A stretch of DNA of 64,000 nucleotides from Rhodococcus sp040643435 (GCF_040643435.1 NZ_JBEYUH010000014.1:62001-126000), one strand, 5' to 3'; shown: positions 16,213 to 27,931, numbered from the stretch's first letter. Made by a program: numbers and translations. Notes: a model not told the origin generated them from the sequence alone.

Positions 16213-17717
16213 CGGCCACCTTCTTGCACCGTGTTGAGCACATTCACGCCGCGCACCAGCACGGCCGGGCAGCCGTGCGAGACGGCGGCGACCTGCCCGG
16301 GTTGGGCCTTGCCGCAGTTCATCGCCCCGCCGAGCTGCCAGGTCGAGATGCCGCCGACCGCCTCGAGCGCACCCCAGAATTCGGTGGTCGAGGCCTGATA
16401 GGCGACATCGCGGACCTGCCCGGCGAGGCGGCCGCCGCGGATCCGGTAGAACCGCTGCCCGGTGAACTGGAAGTTGTGGCGCTGCATGTCGATCGACCAG
16501 CTGCGGTCCCCGACGATGTACAGCCCGTCGTCGACCCCGGCGATCAGGTCCGCGGTGCTGCGGTCGACGACCGGGTCGGGTTGCAGCGACACATTCGCCA
16601 TCCGCTGGATCGGCACATGGTGCGCCGAATCGGCGTAGGCACAGCCGTTCGAGCGCGCCACCCCCAGTTTCGGGGCGAACGCCCGGTCGAGCTGGTAGCC
16701 GACGAGCCGCCCGTCGCGCACCAGATCCCAGCGCTGGGCGGCGACCCCGTCGTCGTCGAAGCCGACGCTGGCCAGCCCGTGTGGTTCGGTGCGGTCGGCG
16801 GTGACCTGCATCAGTTCGCTGCCGTACCGCAACGTGCCCAGCAGATCCGGGGTGGCGAAGGAGGTGCCCGCATAGGCGGCTTCGTAGCCGATCGCCCGGT
16901 CGTATTCGGTGGCGTGCCCGACGGATTCGTGGATGGTCAACCACAGATTCGTCGGGTCGATCACCAGATCGGTGCGGCCGGCGACCACCGAGGGGGCCTG
17001 CGCCTTCTCCGCGAGCTGGTCCGGCAGCCGGTCGAGTTCGCCGGTCCAGTCCCACCACCGGTCGCCGGCGACATATTCCCAGCCGCGGCCGGTGGGGGCG
17101 GCGAGGGTACGCATCGATTCGAAGGTCCCGGCCTCGCGGTCGACGCGGGTCGCGTCGAGTTCGGGCTGGATCCGCACCCGCTGCTGGGTGATCGTCGACC
17201 CGGCCAGATCCGCGTAGAAGCTCTGCTCCTTGACCTGCATCAGCTGCGCGGTGACGTGGTCGACCCCGGCGTCGAGCAGGCGCCGCGAATAATCCTCGAG
17301 CACCGCGATGCGTTCGGCGGCCGGGACGGTGAACGGATCGATCTCGTACGGCGAGACCCACACGGCGTCGCGGTGGACCGGTTCGTCGGCCCACTGCACC
17401 GGATCCCGGTTCAGTGCGCGCAGGGTGCGGGCGACGGCCACCGCCCGGGTGGCGGCGTCGGCGGCGCCGTCCGGTCCCGGCACCGGATGCGAGGCGAATC
17501 CCCAGGTGCCGTCGAGCAGCACCCGCACCGCGACACCGCAGTCGGTGGTGTCCACCGCGGACTGCAGTGCCCCGTCGCGCAGCGTCGTCGTGCCGGTCCG
17601 GAGCCGATGCACCCGCACGTCGGCGTGCCTCGCGCCCGCCGCCTGCGCCACCGCCAGCGCCGCGTCGGCCGCCGCCTGCAACGGCAGTGCCAGGAAGTCG
17701 TCGTCCACCGCGTTCAC
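16209..17717 (-). CDS. tldD: TldD metalloprotease catalytic subunit
   Basis: This 502-aa protein is the catalytic half of the TldD/TldE protease. The zinc motif HESVGHATEYDR provides the HExxxH ligands, and the C-terminal GGAMNCGKAQPGQVAAVSHG contains the family Cys region. Other typical segments are TTTLRDGALQSAVDTTDCGVAVRVL near the N-terminus and VGFDDDGVAAQRWDLVRDGRLVGYQ in the second half. It is followed with a four-base overlap by the pmbA-type gene. No peptide-precursor gene for a modified peptide is visible next door, so a housekeeping role is the default. Confidence 0.88.
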   Translation of the reverse strand: MNAVDDDFLALPLQAAADAALAVAQAAGARHADVRVHRLRTGTTTLRDGALQSAVDTTDCGVAVRVLLDGTWGFASHPVPGPDGAADAATRAVAVARTLRALNRDPVQWADEPVHRDAVWVSPYEIDPFTVPAAERIAVLEDYSRRLLDAGVDHVTAQLMQVKEQSFYADLAGSTITQQRVRIQPELDATRVDREAGTFESMRTLAAPTGRGWEYVAGDRWWDWTGELDRLPDQLAEKAQAPSVVAGRTDLVIDPTNLWLTIHESVGHATEYDRAIGYEAAYAGTSFATPDLLGTLRYGSELMQVTADRTEPHGLASVGFDDDGVAAQRWDLVRDGRLVGYQLDRAFAPKLGVARSNGCAYADSAHHVPIQRMANVSLQPDPVVDRSTADLIAGVDDGLYIVGDRSWSIDMQRHNFQFTGQRFYRIRGGRLAGQVRDVAYQASTTEFWGALEAVGGISTWQLGGAMNCGKAQPGQVAAVSHGCPAVLVRGVNVLNTVQEGGR

Positions 17718-17760
17718 CCGCCCACCGTAGTCCCGCGGCGCACCGACATCGGGGAACGGC

Positions 17761-18534
17761 TCACCCGAATTGTTCGACGCCGAGGCGGATCACCATCGCG
17801 ACCACCACGACCAGCAACACCACCCGCACGAAGCCGGCGCCGCGGGCCAGCGCCATCCGCGAGCCGAGCACCGAGCCGGCCACATTGCACACCGCCATCG
17901 CCAGCCCGAGCGTCCACCACACGTGCCCGCCGACGGCGAAGAGCACCAGCGCCCCGAAATTCGACCCGAAGTTGAGCACCTTCGCCATCGCCGCCGAGGT
18001 GACGAACTCGCTGCCGAGCATCGCCGCGAACACGATGATGAAGAAGGTGCCGGTGCCGGGCCCGAGGATCCCGTCGTAGAAGCCGATCATCGCCGCGGCC
18101 GTGATCACGACGGTGACCAGCCGCAGCCGCGACGGGCGGCGGGTGCCGCCGGCCCCGAGTGTCGGGCGGGTGGTGACGAACACCGCCACAGCGACGAGCA
18201 CCACCATCACGATCGAGATGAACACCTGCCGGTCGATCAACGACACCGCCGCCGCTCCGGCGGCCGCGGCGACCGCCGCGACGAGGGCGGCCGGGCCGAG
18301 CAGCGACCAGCGCAGCGGGATGCGGCGCGCGAAGGTCAGCACCGCGGCGCCGGTCCCGCAGATCGCGGTGAGTTTGTTCGTCGCCAGCGCCGCCTGCGGC
18401 GTCAACTGCGGGGCGACGAGGAACAGCGCGGGCAGCAGGATCAGCCCGCCGCCGCCGACGACCGCGTCCACCCAGCCGGCGGCGGTCGCGGCGGTCAGCA
18501 GCAGCGCCCAGTCAACGGCCTCCATGGCGGCCAT
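17761..18534 (-). CDS. TauE/SafE-family membrane permease
   Basis: This 257-aa membrane protein has about eight hydrophobic segments and the TauE/SafE repeats. The first is VDWALLLTAATAAGWVDAVVGGGGLILLPAL followed by AALATNKLTAICGTGAAVLTFA. The second half carries the duplicated motif FYDGILGPGTGTFFIIVFAAMLG followed by AAMAKVLNFGSNFGALVLF. Family members export small sulfur-containing anions such as sulfite or sulfoacetate; the substrate here is unknown. Either of two nearby ATGs (18534 or 18525) could start it. It is divergent from fxsA. Confidence 0.82.
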   Translation of the reverse strand: MAAMEAVDWALLLTAATAAGWVDAVVGGGGLILLPALFLVAPQLTPQAALATNKLTAICGTGAAVLTFARRIPLRWSLLGPAALVAAVAAAAGAAAVSLIDRQVFISIVMVVLVAVAVFVTTRPTLGAGGTRRPSRLRLVTVVITAAAMIGFYDGILGPGTGTFFIIVFAAMLGSEFVTSAAMAKVLNFGSNFGALVLFAVGGHVWWTLGLAMAVCNVAGSVLGSRMALARGAGFVRVVLLVVVVAMVIRLGVEQFG

Positions 18535-18631
18535 TCGATCATGGACGGCCACCACCGGCCGGAGCCCGGGAGCAAAACCGGGCGCTCGTTCGTTGACCGG
18601 ACAGAAACCGCCGACGGAAGGAAACCCCGCC

Positions 18632-19177
18632 GTGTACCCGTTGTTGTTCGTGCTCTACGTCGTGGCGGAGATCGCGGTGCTCGCCTGGCTCGGGTCCGCC
18701 CTCGGCGCGCTCGCGACCGTGCTGATCTTCCTCGCCGTGAGCGTCGCCGGTTATCTGGTGCTCGCCGCCCGGGGGCGCCGCGCCCTGCGTAACCTCGCGG
18801 AGCTGCGCGACGGCCGCGCCCCACGCGCGACGTCGCCGGAGCAGGTGCTCACCGACGGGGCGCTCACCGGCGCCGGCGCCGCCCTGGTGCTGATCCCCGG
18901 CATCCTCAGCACCGCATTGGGGGTGGTGTTGCTGCTGCCCACCCGTGCCGCGCTGCGCCCGGTGGTGCGCGCGCTGATCGCGCGCCGGGCCCACCGGAGC
19001 GGGTTCACCGCGCAGCGGCTGGTGGTCGTCGACGGCCAGGTGGTCGAGCACAGCGTGGTCGGCGGCGCCCCGCACCTGACCGGTGCGGGTTCGCCCACCG
19101 TCGACCGGGTCGACGACCGCGGCACCGTGCTCGAGGGGGAGATCGTGGAGACCCCGCGCCGCCGCGAGGAGCGGTAA
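18632..19177 (+). CDS. fxsA: FxsA-family membrane protein
   Basis: This 181-aa protein starts with a GTG at 18632, nine bases after GGAAGGAAA. The N-terminal VYPLLFVLYVVAEIAVLAWLGSALGALATVL forms the first two membrane segments. VLTDGALTGAGAALVLIPGILSTALGVVLLLP is the signature FxsA core, and the C-terminal tail is basic and cytosolic. In E. coli FxsA interferes with phage T7 exclusion by F; its everyday role is unknown. The next gene begins 19 bases later, so the two probably share a transcript. The order fxsA near lnt/ppm1 and rbpA is the one known from mycobacteria. Confidence 0.85.
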   Translation: MYPLLFVLYVVAEIAVLAWLGSALGALATVLIFLAVSVAGYLVLAARGRRALRNLAELRDGRAPRATSPEQVLTDGALTGAGAALVLIPGILSTALGVVLLLPTRAALRPVVRALIARRAHRSGFTAQRLVVVDGQVVEHSVVGGAPHLTGAGSPTVDRVDDRGTVLEGEIVETPRRREER

Positions 19178-19196
19178 CCGGGCAGACTGGGCAGCT

Positions 19197-20807
19197 GTGA
19201 GCCCTGCACCGCACACCCAGCTTCTCGTCGGCGGCCGCATCTACAGCGCCAGCGCCCCCGATGCCACCGCGATGGCCGTCACCGACGGCCGGGTCGTGTG
19301 GGTCGGGCAGGACCGGCCCGGCCGGGCCCTGCATCCCGACGCCGAGATCGTCGACCTGCACGGCGCGTTCGTCGCCCCCGGCTTCGTCGACACCCACGTG
19401 CACGTCACCGCCCACGGTCTGGCCCTGACCGGGCTGGATCTGACCGACACCACCGACCGCGACGACGCGCTGCGCCGGGTGCGCGCGCACGCCGACGCGC
19501 ACGACGACGCGGTGCTGTGGGGGCACGGCTGGGACGAGACCCGCTGGCCCGATCCGACCCCGCCGACCACCGCCGACCTCGATGCCGCCGCCCCGGGCCG
19601 GCTCGTCTATCTCGGCCGGGTCGATGCGCATTCGGCGGCGGCCTCGTCGGCGTTGCGGGCGGCCGCCGACCCGCTGCCGGAGCTGGCCGGCTTCGATCCG
19701 CAGCAGCCCCTGACCGCCGCGGCGCACCACGCGGTGCGCGGTGCGGCCCGCCGGCACCTGACCGCCGCGCAGCGGGCCCGCGCTCGGCTGGCCGCCCTCG
19801 ACGATTTCGCCGCGCACGGCTACGTCGCGGTGCACGAGTGCGCCGGCCCGGACATCTCCGGGCTCGACGACTTCACCGAACTGCTCGGCACCGACCATCC
19901 GGTGCAGGTGCGCGGCTACTGGGGGCAGGCGGTGCGTTCGGGGGAGGAGGCGGTCGAGTTGCTCGCCGCGACCGGCGCCCACGCGCTCGGCGGCGATCTG
20001 TTCGTCGACGGCTCGTTCGGGTCGCACACCGCGGCACTGACCCGGCCCTATGCCGACCGGCCGGAGTGCTGCGGCACCACCTATCTGTCCGGTGAGGAGG
20101 TGACCGCGCACGTGCGGGCGTGCACCTCGGCGGGCATCCAGGCCGGTTTCCACGTCATCGGCGACGCCGCGACCGGCGCCGCGGTGGCGGCCTTCGACAC
20201 CGTCGCCGCCGAGGTCGGTGGCCCGGCGCTGGCCGCGCGCGGGCACCGGCTCGAGCATGTCGAGTCGCTGACCGTCGAGCAGGCGCAGCTGCTGGCTCGT
20301 TACGGGGTGATCGCGAGCATGCAGCCGAGCTTCGACGCGTTGTGGGGTGGCCCGGAGGGCATGTACGCGCAGCGGCTCGGGGCGCAGCGGGCAGCGGCGT
20401 TGAACGCGTTCGCGCCGCTGGCCGCCACCGGATTGTCGTTGGCGTTCGGTTCGGATGCGCCGGTGACCGCGCCGCGGCCGTGGTCGATGCTGCGGGCGGC
20501 GGTGCATCACCGCAGCGCGGGCAGCGGCATCTCGCCGCGGGCGGCGTTCGCCGCGGCCACCCGGGGCGCGTGGCGGGCCGGAGGTGTGCGCGACGGCATG
20601 GCCGGCACCTTGGATCCGGGGGCGCCGGCGTCCTACGCGATCTGGGAGGTGGGGGAGTTGGTGGTCCGCGCCCCCCAGGACTCGGTGCAGCGGTGGTCGA
20701 CGGATCCGCGGTCGCGGGTGGCGCCGCTGCCGGATCTCGAACCCGGCAGCGGCGATCCGGTGCTGGTGCGCAGTGTGCACCGCGGCCGGGTGGTGTACGC
20801 GCGGTGA
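19197..20807 (+). CDS. YtcJ-type metal-dependent amidohydrolase
   Basis: This 536-aa enzyme belongs to the amidohydrolase superfamily, subgroup of YtcJ and N-substituted formamide deformylase. Metal-site motifs are HGAFVAPGFVDTHVHVTAHG (HxH), the Lys-equivalent region GGDLFVDGSFGSHTAAL, FHVIGDAAT with its His, GHRLEHVESL with the next His, and FGSDAPVTAPRPWSML with the Asp. It hydrolyses an amide or related C-N bond; the substrate is unknown. The GTG at 19197 is the start nearest the fxsA stop. Its stop overlaps the start of lnt (GTGA), so the two are coupled. Confidence 0.82.
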   Translation: MSPAPHTQLLVGGRIYSASAPDATAMAVTDGRVVWVGQDRPGRALHPDAEIVDLHGAFVAPGFVDTHVHVTAHGLALTGLDLTDTTDRDDALRRVRAHADAHDDAVLWGHGWDETRWPDPTPPTTADLDAAAPGRLVYLGRVDAHSAAASSALRAAADPLPELAGFDPQQPLTAAAHHAVRGAARRHLTAAQRARARLAALDDFAAHGYVAVHECAGPDISGLDDFTELLGTDHPVQVRGYWGQAVRSGEEAVELLAATGAHALGGDLFVDGSFGSHTAALTRPYADRPECCGTTYLSGEEVTAHVRACTSAGIQAGFHVIGDAATGAAVAAFDTVAAEVGGPALAARGHRLEHVESLTVEQAQLLARYGVIASMQPSFDALWGGPEGMYAQRLGAQRAAALNAFAPLAATGLSLAFGSDAPVTAPRPWSMLRAAVHHRSAGSGISPRAAFAAATRGAWRAGGVRDGMAGTLDPGAPASYAIWEVGELVVRAPQDSVQRWSTDPRSRVAPLPDLEPGSGDPVLVRSVHRGRVVYAR

Positions 20808-22405
20808 TCGGCCGGCCCCTGGCGGGCATGACGGTGCGGGCGGTGCTGTCGGTGGCCGCGGGGTTGCTGCTGTTCGCGTCGTTCCCGCCGCGCCCGCTGT
20901 GGTTCCTCGCCCCCGTCGGTCTTGCGCTCCTCATCGGTGCATTGACTGCAGTGCCGCTGCAGCGACGGGCGGGTTTCGGGTACGGCTACCTCGCCGGCCT
21001 GGGCTTTTTCGTGCCGCTGCTGCCCTGGATCGGGGTGTATGTGGGGCCGCTGCCGTGGCTGGCGCTCGCCGCCGCCGAGGCGGTCTTCGTGGGTCTGTTC
21101 GGGGCGCTGGTGGTGCACCTGCGGGCGCTGCCCGCCGCGCCGTTGTGGATCGCGGCGGCGTGGAGCCTGACCGAATGGTTGCGTTCGAGTGTCCCCTTCG
21201 GTGGGTTCCCGTGGGGTCGGCTCGCATTCGGGCAACCCGACGGGCTGTTCGTCTCCCTCGTGGTCGTCGGTGGGGCGCCGCTGGTGTCGTTCGCGGTGGC
21301 GCTGACCGGCGCCGGTGCCGCGGCGCTGGTTCGCGCGGCCCGGCGGCGTCCCCGCCGGGGCTGGGCGGTGCCGGTCGCGGTGACCGTGCTCGGTCCGCTG
21401 CTCGCGGCCGCGGCCTGGCCGCTGGTGCGCACCGGCACGGACGACGGCGCGACCACGGTGACGGTCGCGGCGATCCAGGGCAGCGTGCCGCGGCTGGGAC
21501 TGGAGTTCAACGCCCAGCGCAAGGCGGTGCTCGACAATCACGTCGCCCGCACCTTCGAACTCGCCGCCGAGGTCGACGCCGGGCGGGTCCCGCGCCCGCA
21601 GGTGGTGATCTGGCCGGAGAACGCCTCGGACATCGATCCGTTGCGCAACGCCGACGCCGCCCGGGACATCTCCGCCGCGGCCGCCGCGATCGATGCGCCC
21701 ATCCTCGTCGGTGCGGTCCTGGTCAACGGGGACGGCACCACCAGCAATTCGGTGATCGTGTGGGACGCCGAGAGCGGGCCGGGGGAGCAGCACGACAAGA
21801 AGATCATCCAGCCGTTCGGGGAGTACCTGCCGTGGCGGTCGTTCTTCCGGTTGTTCTCCGAGTACGCCGACCGGGCCGGTTTCTTCGTGCCCGGCGACGG
21901 GGACGGCACGGTCACCGCCGCCGGCATCCCCATCGGGGTGGCGACCTGCTACGAGGTGGCCTTCGACCGGGCGTTGCGCGAGTCGGTCGACGCGGGGGCC
22001 CAGTTGCTGGCGGTGCCGACGAACAACGCCACCTTCGGGGACACCGAGATGACCTACCAGCAGTTGGCGATGTCGCGGCTGCGCGCCGTCGAACACGGCC
22101 GGGCGGTGGTGGTCGCGGCGACGAGCGGGGTCAGCGCCATCGTCGAACCGGACGGGCGGGTGCAGCAGAGCACACCGCTGTTCGTGCCCGCCGCCCTGGT
22201 GGCGCAGGTGCCCGTGCGCACAGACGTTACGCTGGCTAGTCGGCTCGGAGTGGCGCCGGAGCTCGTGCTCTGCGCCGCCGCCGTGGCCGCCGCCGGTCTC
22301 GCCCTGGTGCGGGAGCGGCGGGAGAAGGCCGGTGCGGCAGCTCGACCGCCCGCCGGCGCAGCAGGAGCACCGGCCGGTGGCCGGTTCGACAAGGAGGACC
22401 TCTGA
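20804..22405 (+). CDS. lnt: Apolipoprotein N-acyltransferase
   Basis: This 533-aa membrane enzyme adds the third acyl chain to lipoproteins at the outer face of the membrane. About six N-terminal hydrophobic segments precede a nitrilase-fold domain with the catalytic triad visible: Glu272 in VVIWPENAS, Lys332 in KKIIQPFGEYLPW and Cys382 in GVATCYEVAFD (numbering from the GTG). LRSSVPFGGFPWGRLAFGQ is the conserved periplasmic loop. Translation probably starts at the GTG overlapping the upstream stop; an ATG 24 bases further in is possible. In M. tuberculosis this enzyme is fused to Ppm1; here they are two genes joined by a one-base overlap. Confidence 0.92.
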   Translation: MIGRPLAGMTVRAVLSVAAGLLLFASFPPRPLWFLAPVGLALLIGALTAVPLQRRAGFGYGYLAGLGFFVPLLPWIGVYVGPLPWLALAAAEAVFVGLFGALVVHLRALPAAPLWIAAAWSLTEWLRSSVPFGGFPWGRLAFGQPDGLFVSLVVVGGAPLVSFAVALTGAGAAALVRAARRRPRRGWAVPVAVTVLGPLLAAAAWPLVRTGTDDGATTVTVAAIQGSVPRLGLEFNAQRKAVLDNHVARTFELAAEVDAGRVPRPQVVIWPENASDIDPLRNADAARDISAAAAAIDAPILVGAVLVNGDGTTSNSVIVWDAESGPGEQHDKKIIQPFGEYLPWRSFFRLFSEYADRAGFFVPGDGDGTVTAAGIPIGVATCYEVAFDRALRESVDAGAQLLAVPTNNATFGDTEMTYQQLAMSRLRAVEHGRAVVVAATSGVSAIVEPDGRVQQSTPLFVPAALVAQVPVRTDVTLASRLGVAPELVLCAAAVAAAGLALVRERREKAGAAARPPAGAAGAPAGGRFDKEDL

Positions 22406-23181
22406 TGGCAGCGGCCACGCCCGCCGGGAACGACCGCGCACCCAGCGCCCGGACCCTGGTGATCATTCCGACGTACAACGAGCGGGAGAATCTCGGGCGG
22501 ATCATCACCCGGCTGCACGCGGCGCTGCCGCACACCCATGTCCTCGTCGTCGACGACGGCAGCCCGGACGGCACCGGCGCCCTGGCCGACGAGCTGGCCG
22601 CCGCCGACGAGCGCATCGCGGTGCTGCACCGCACCGAGAAGAACGGTCTCGGCGCCGCCTACATCGCCGGTTTCCGGTGGGGGCTCGAGCACGACTACAC
22701 GGTGCTGGTGGAGATGGACGCCGACGGCAGCCACGCCCCCGAGCAGCTGCACCTGCTGCTCGAGAAGATCGACGCCGGCGCCGATCTGGTGCTCGGCTCC
22801 CGGTATGTGCCCGGCGGCACGGTGGTGAACTGGCCGTGGCATCGTGAGGTGCTCTCCCGCGGCGGCAACATCTATTCCCGCCTGGCGTTGGGGGTCTCGA
22901 TTCGCGACATCACCGGCGGCTACCGCGCCTACCGCCGGGAGGTGCTCGAAAAGCTCGATCTCGACGCGATCGCCTCGCACGGCTACTGCTTCCAGGTGGA
23001 TCTGGCCTGGCGCACCCTGCAGGCCGGTTTCACCGTCGCCGAGGTGCCGATCACGTTCACCGAACGCGAGATCGGCGAGTCGAAGATGAACGGCAATATC
23101 GTGCAGGAAGCGCTGGTGCGGGTCACCGTGTGGGGAGTGCGCAACCGGCTGGCGCGGCTGCGGGCGCTGCTCGGCCGCTGA
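22405..23181 (+). CDS. ppm1: Polyprenol-phosphate mannose synthase
   Basis: This 258-aa GT2 glycosyltransferase transfers mannose from GDP-mannose to polyprenyl phosphate, supplying lipoarabinomannan and protein O-mannosylation. The family motifs are clear: TLVIIPTYNERENL, VLVVDDGSPDGTG, VEMDADGSHAPEQLHLLL (catalytic Asp-x-Asp) and SHGYCFQVDLAWRTLQAGF, then FTEREIGESKMNG. It has no transmembrane segment, as expected when Lnt provides the membrane anchor. AAGGAGG eight bases upstream fixes the ATG at 22405, which overlaps the lnt stop by one base. Confidence 0.93.
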   Translation: MAAATPAGNDRAPSARTLVIIPTYNERENLGRIITRLHAALPHTHVLVVDDGSPDGTGALADELAAADERIAVLHRTEKNGLGAAYIAGFRWGLEHDYTVLVEMDADGSHAPEQLHLLLEKIDAGADLVLGSRYVPGGTVVNWPWHREVLSRGGNIYSRLALGVSIRDITGGYRAYRREVLEKLDLDAIASHGYCFQVDLAWRTLQAGFTVAEVPITFTEREIGESKMNGNIVQEALVRVTVWGVRNRLARLRALLGR

Positions 23182-23244
23182 CCGGCCCCCGCGCGGCTGC
23201 GCGCCGATCCCGCCACCGGGTCGGCCGGTGAGCCCGGCGGTGGT

Positions 23245-24234
23245 TCAGCTCGGCCAGGGCCAGCGGGCGTCGAGTTCGTCCCCGAGCCCCAGCGCGGCGC
23301 ACAGGCGGCGGATGGCGCTGCAGTCCTGCACCACCGGCCGGCCGTCGGTGCTCGCGATCGTGTCGGCGACGAGTTCGTCGCCGCCGGGCACCTGCTCGTG
23401 CGCGAGGATCGCCGCCCAGGTGGAGGTGTCGGCGCCGGTGAACGCCGCGACCGCCGCGCCGAGCGCGTCGAGCAGGACCACCTGGTCGGTGTCGTCGAGT
23501 TCGGTGAGCACCGCGGTGAGCAACCCCCCGGCCAGCGACGCGTGGCACAGTTCGTCGCGGCGGTGCACGGCCACGGTGGCTCGGTTCACCGGCTGCAGCG
23601 CCGCGTCGCCGGTGAGCAACGCCAGATAGGCGCTGATCGAGGTTTCCGCGACGGTGGTGTACGCCAGCTGCACCAGCGCCGCCGCCCGCGGATCGTCCGC
23701 CTGCGCCACCGCGGTGCGCTGCCGGCGGACCGTCGGGCACAGCGGCAGCACCGACTCCGGCAGCGCCCAGCCGCGGCGGCGGCGGGTGAGCGCGTTCGCC
23801 TGCTGGTGCATCAGGGTGTGGTACTGCTCGTCGACCATCGCCTGCAGCACCCCGGTGACCACGGTGTCGGAAGGCCCGAAGCCGAATACGTCCGCGGTGA
23901 TCAGCGCGAAGCCGGGGTTGACGACGTACTGCTCGATGTCGACGACGCTCTTGTTGTAGGCGATCCACGCCCAGGCCCGCAGGCGCGCCTGCTGCGGCTC
24001 GTCGAGCGCGAGATAACGCGGATGCTCGGCGAAGGGCAGCATCTGTTCCGGGAAGTCGCTGCGGTGCGGTTCGAACAGCGCATCGAGGTCGACCTCGGGT
24101 TTCTTCACCGCGGCGCGCCGCGGCCACGACCGGGCCAGGCCGGCGATGACCGCGCTCTCGGCGGGATCGTCCGGGTCGTGTTCGGGCAGGTCGGGGGTGT
24201 GCACACGGGTGCGCCGGATGTCGTGATCGGTCAC
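23245..24234 (-). CDS. AurF/CmlI-type diiron arylamine N-oxygenase
   Basis: This 329-aa protein has the full ligand set of AurF-family N-oxygenases, which oxidise an aryl amine stepwise through the hydroxylamine towards nitro: Glu101 in DIEQYVVNP, Glu136/His139 in VDEQYHTLMHQ, Glu197 in AETSISAYL, and His224, Glu228 and His231 in VHRRDELCH. The spacing matches AurF closely. It is the last gene of a four-gene operon that makes 4-aminophenylpyruvate, so 4-aminophenylalanine or a relative is the natural substrate, as in chloramphenicol (CmlI) biosynthesis. The GTG at 24234 overlaps the papC stop by four bases. The family is near certain; the substrate and final oxidation state are inferred. Confidence 0.85.
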   Translation of the reverse strand: MTDHDIRRTRVHTPDLPEHDPDDPAESAVIAGLARSWPRRAAVKKPEVDLDALFEPHRSDFPEQMLPFAEHPRYLALDEPQQARLRAWAWIAYNKSVVDIEQYVVNPGFALITADVFGFGPSDTVVTGVLQAMVDEQYHTLMHQQANALTRRRRGWALPESVLPLCPTVRRQRTAVAQADDPRAAALVQLAYTTVAETSISAYLALLTGDAALQPVNRATVAVHRRDELCHASLAGGLLTAVLTELDDTDQVVLLDALGAAVAAFTGADTSTWAAILAHEQVPGGDELVADTIASTDGRPVVQDCSAIRRLCAALGLGDELDARWPWPS

Positions 24235-25165
24235 GGCCGGCTCCTGTCCTCGGCCGCGGCGCCGGGGGCGCCGTCGGGATGCGGGTTGCGGGGCAGTGCG
24301 GCGAACAGCTGCGCGCACAGCTGCCGGGCTGCCGGTGCGCTGTCCCCGAGGGCGCGGCGGCCACGCTCGAGCACCGCCGCGAAGGCGGACGGTGAGCCGG
24401 TGGCGGCGTCGAGTTCGGTGACGGCGTCGGCGAGGGCGCGGCGGGCCGCCGCGGCATGGGGGTTGGCGCGCTGGATGTCGTGATACACCTCGCCGGTGCC
24501 GGCGCCGAGGCGGGCGAGCAGCGCCCGCAGCGTGGTGTGCGGGGGCGGGAAGGTCGCCGCCGCACCGGCCGGGACGTCGAGACGGTCCAGGGCCGCGCCG
24601 AAGGCGAGGAGGGTGGCGTGGGTGAGCACCTGGGTGGCGGCGGTCAGCCGGTCGTGATCGTCGGCGCTCATCTCGGTGACCGCCGCACCCCAACGGCGCA
24701 GGGCGGCGACGAACGCGGCGACGGCCGGTCCGTCGCCGTGCCGGATCACCGCGACGGGCCGCTGCGCGAGCCCCAGCTCGGGCGCGAACATCGGGTTGAT
24801 GCCCACCGCCGGGCCGCCCGGCCGGTGGGTGCGCAGCGCCGCCGCGATCGGGGTCTTCACCGACAGGGTCTCCACCAGCAGCGTGTCGGGTTTCAGCAGC
24901 GGCGCCAGGGCGGGCAGCGCGGCGACGGCGACCTGGTCGGGGACCGCGAGGATCACCGTGTCCGCGGTGGTGAGGGCCGCGGCGAGCGGGGCGGTGGGGG
25001 CGGTGATGTCGGCGCGCAGCACCGCACCGGCGGGGGCCGCGGCGGTGGGGTCGACGGCGGTGGGGTCGACGGCGAGCACCTCCCGGCCGTCGGCGCGCAG
25101 CGCAGCGCCGAGCAGGGCACCGACGGCGCCGAGCCCCCCGGCGACGAGCACCGGGCCGGTGCCGG

Positions 25166-25169
<4 letters not shown>
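24231..25169 (-). CDS. papC: PapC-type 4-amino-4-deoxyprephenate dehydrogenase
   Basis: This 312-aa protein resembles prephenate dehydrogenase: an NAD site VLVAGGLGAVGALLGAALRADG, a strand TADTVILAVPDQVAVAALP, and the catalytic-domain segments VGINPMFAPELGL and DDHDRLTAATQVLTHATLLAFG. In context it should oxidatively decarboxylate 4-amino-4-deoxyprephenate to 4-aminophenylpyruvate (PapC/CmlC step). Ordinary TyrA is the alternative. The fusion-free context with an aminodeoxychorismate synthase and a mutase favours PapC. Its start overlaps the papA stop (ATGA). Confidence 0.8.
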
Positions 25170-27313
<2,144 letters not shown>

Positions 27314-27325
27314 GACGACCTCGGC

Positions 27326-27679
27326 TCAGTGCGCACCGTCGACGGCGCCGGGCCCGGAGACGATCCGGTCCTCGACCCGGCAGGCCTCGTCGATGAGCAG
27401 GGTGTAGAGCGAGCGCACGAACTCACCGGACAGACCGTGCCGGCGCGCGTAGTCCTGGGCGCGGCGGTGCACGACCTCCATGCGCCCGGGCTGCAGGACG
27501 TCGAGGCCGTGGCGGTGTTTGAGTTCGGCGACCCGCCCGCACACCTCGAGGCGGGCGCGGATGCCGTCGAGCAGGGCCCCGTCGATGTCGTCGAGTTCGG
27601 CCCGCAGATCGGCCAATTCGGCGGCGGCCTGGGCCGGTGGCACCTCCGCTGCGGTGTGATGGCGGTCGGTCACGGGCAC
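27326..27679 (-). CDS. papB: PapB-type 4-amino-4-deoxychorismate mutase
   Basis: This 117-aa all-helical protein is an AroQ-class chorismate mutase: LRAELDDIDGALLDGIRARLEVCGRVAELK, then VLQPGRMEVVHRRAQDYARRHGLS and FVRSLYTLLIDEACRVED. As first gene of the pap operon it should convert aminodeoxychorismate to aminodeoxyprephenate. The listed start is a GTG; a second GTG six bases inside has better spacing from AAGGGGG. A plain chorismate mutase for Phe/Tyr is possible on sequence alone. The operon partners decide the call. Confidence 0.82.
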   Translation of the reverse strand: MPVTDRHHTAAEVPPAQAAAELADLRAELDDIDGALLDGIRARLEVCGRVAELKHRHGLDVLQPGRMEVVHRRAQDYARRHGLSGEFVRSLYTLLIDEACRVEDRIVSGPGAVDGAH

Positions 27680-27872
27680 TCACCCCCTTGCAACGACCCG
27701 CCGGGAAGGCCGTGGCGGAGAACCCAGCGGTGCCGATCGGGATCTGTCGGCGTTCGGGTCATAATTGCACGCGCTCCGAGCGCGATATCGACGATTGATC
27801 GATTCGTGGCAGGCCCGCAACCGAATTCGCATCGCCGCGGCGGCCGCCCCGATGTCCGGGCCCCGAACGGGC

Positions 27873-27907
27873 TGTGCCGCCCCGGACGGATCGTCCGGGG
27901 CGGCACA
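27873..27907 (-). terminator. Perfect 16-bp hairpin downstream of rbpA
   Basis: TGTGCCGCCCCGGACG at 27873-27888 is exactly repeated in inverse orientation at 27892-27907 around a three-base loop. It lies 25 bases beyond the rbpA stop on the minus strand, with no T-run, as is usual for actinobacterial stem terminators. It separates rbpA from the pap operon, whose promoter should lie in the roughly 190 bases between the hairpin and papB; I see no clear -35/-10 pair there. Confidence 0.7.
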
Positions 27908-27931
27908 GTCGCAGCAGAGGGTGCGCCGGGA

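Noticed and set aside
23185..23240. Imperfect GC-rich hairpin between ppm1 and the N-oxygenase gene as a bidirectional terminator
   Set aside because: Arms pair only with bulges and no T-run; plausible by position but not well enough supported to list.
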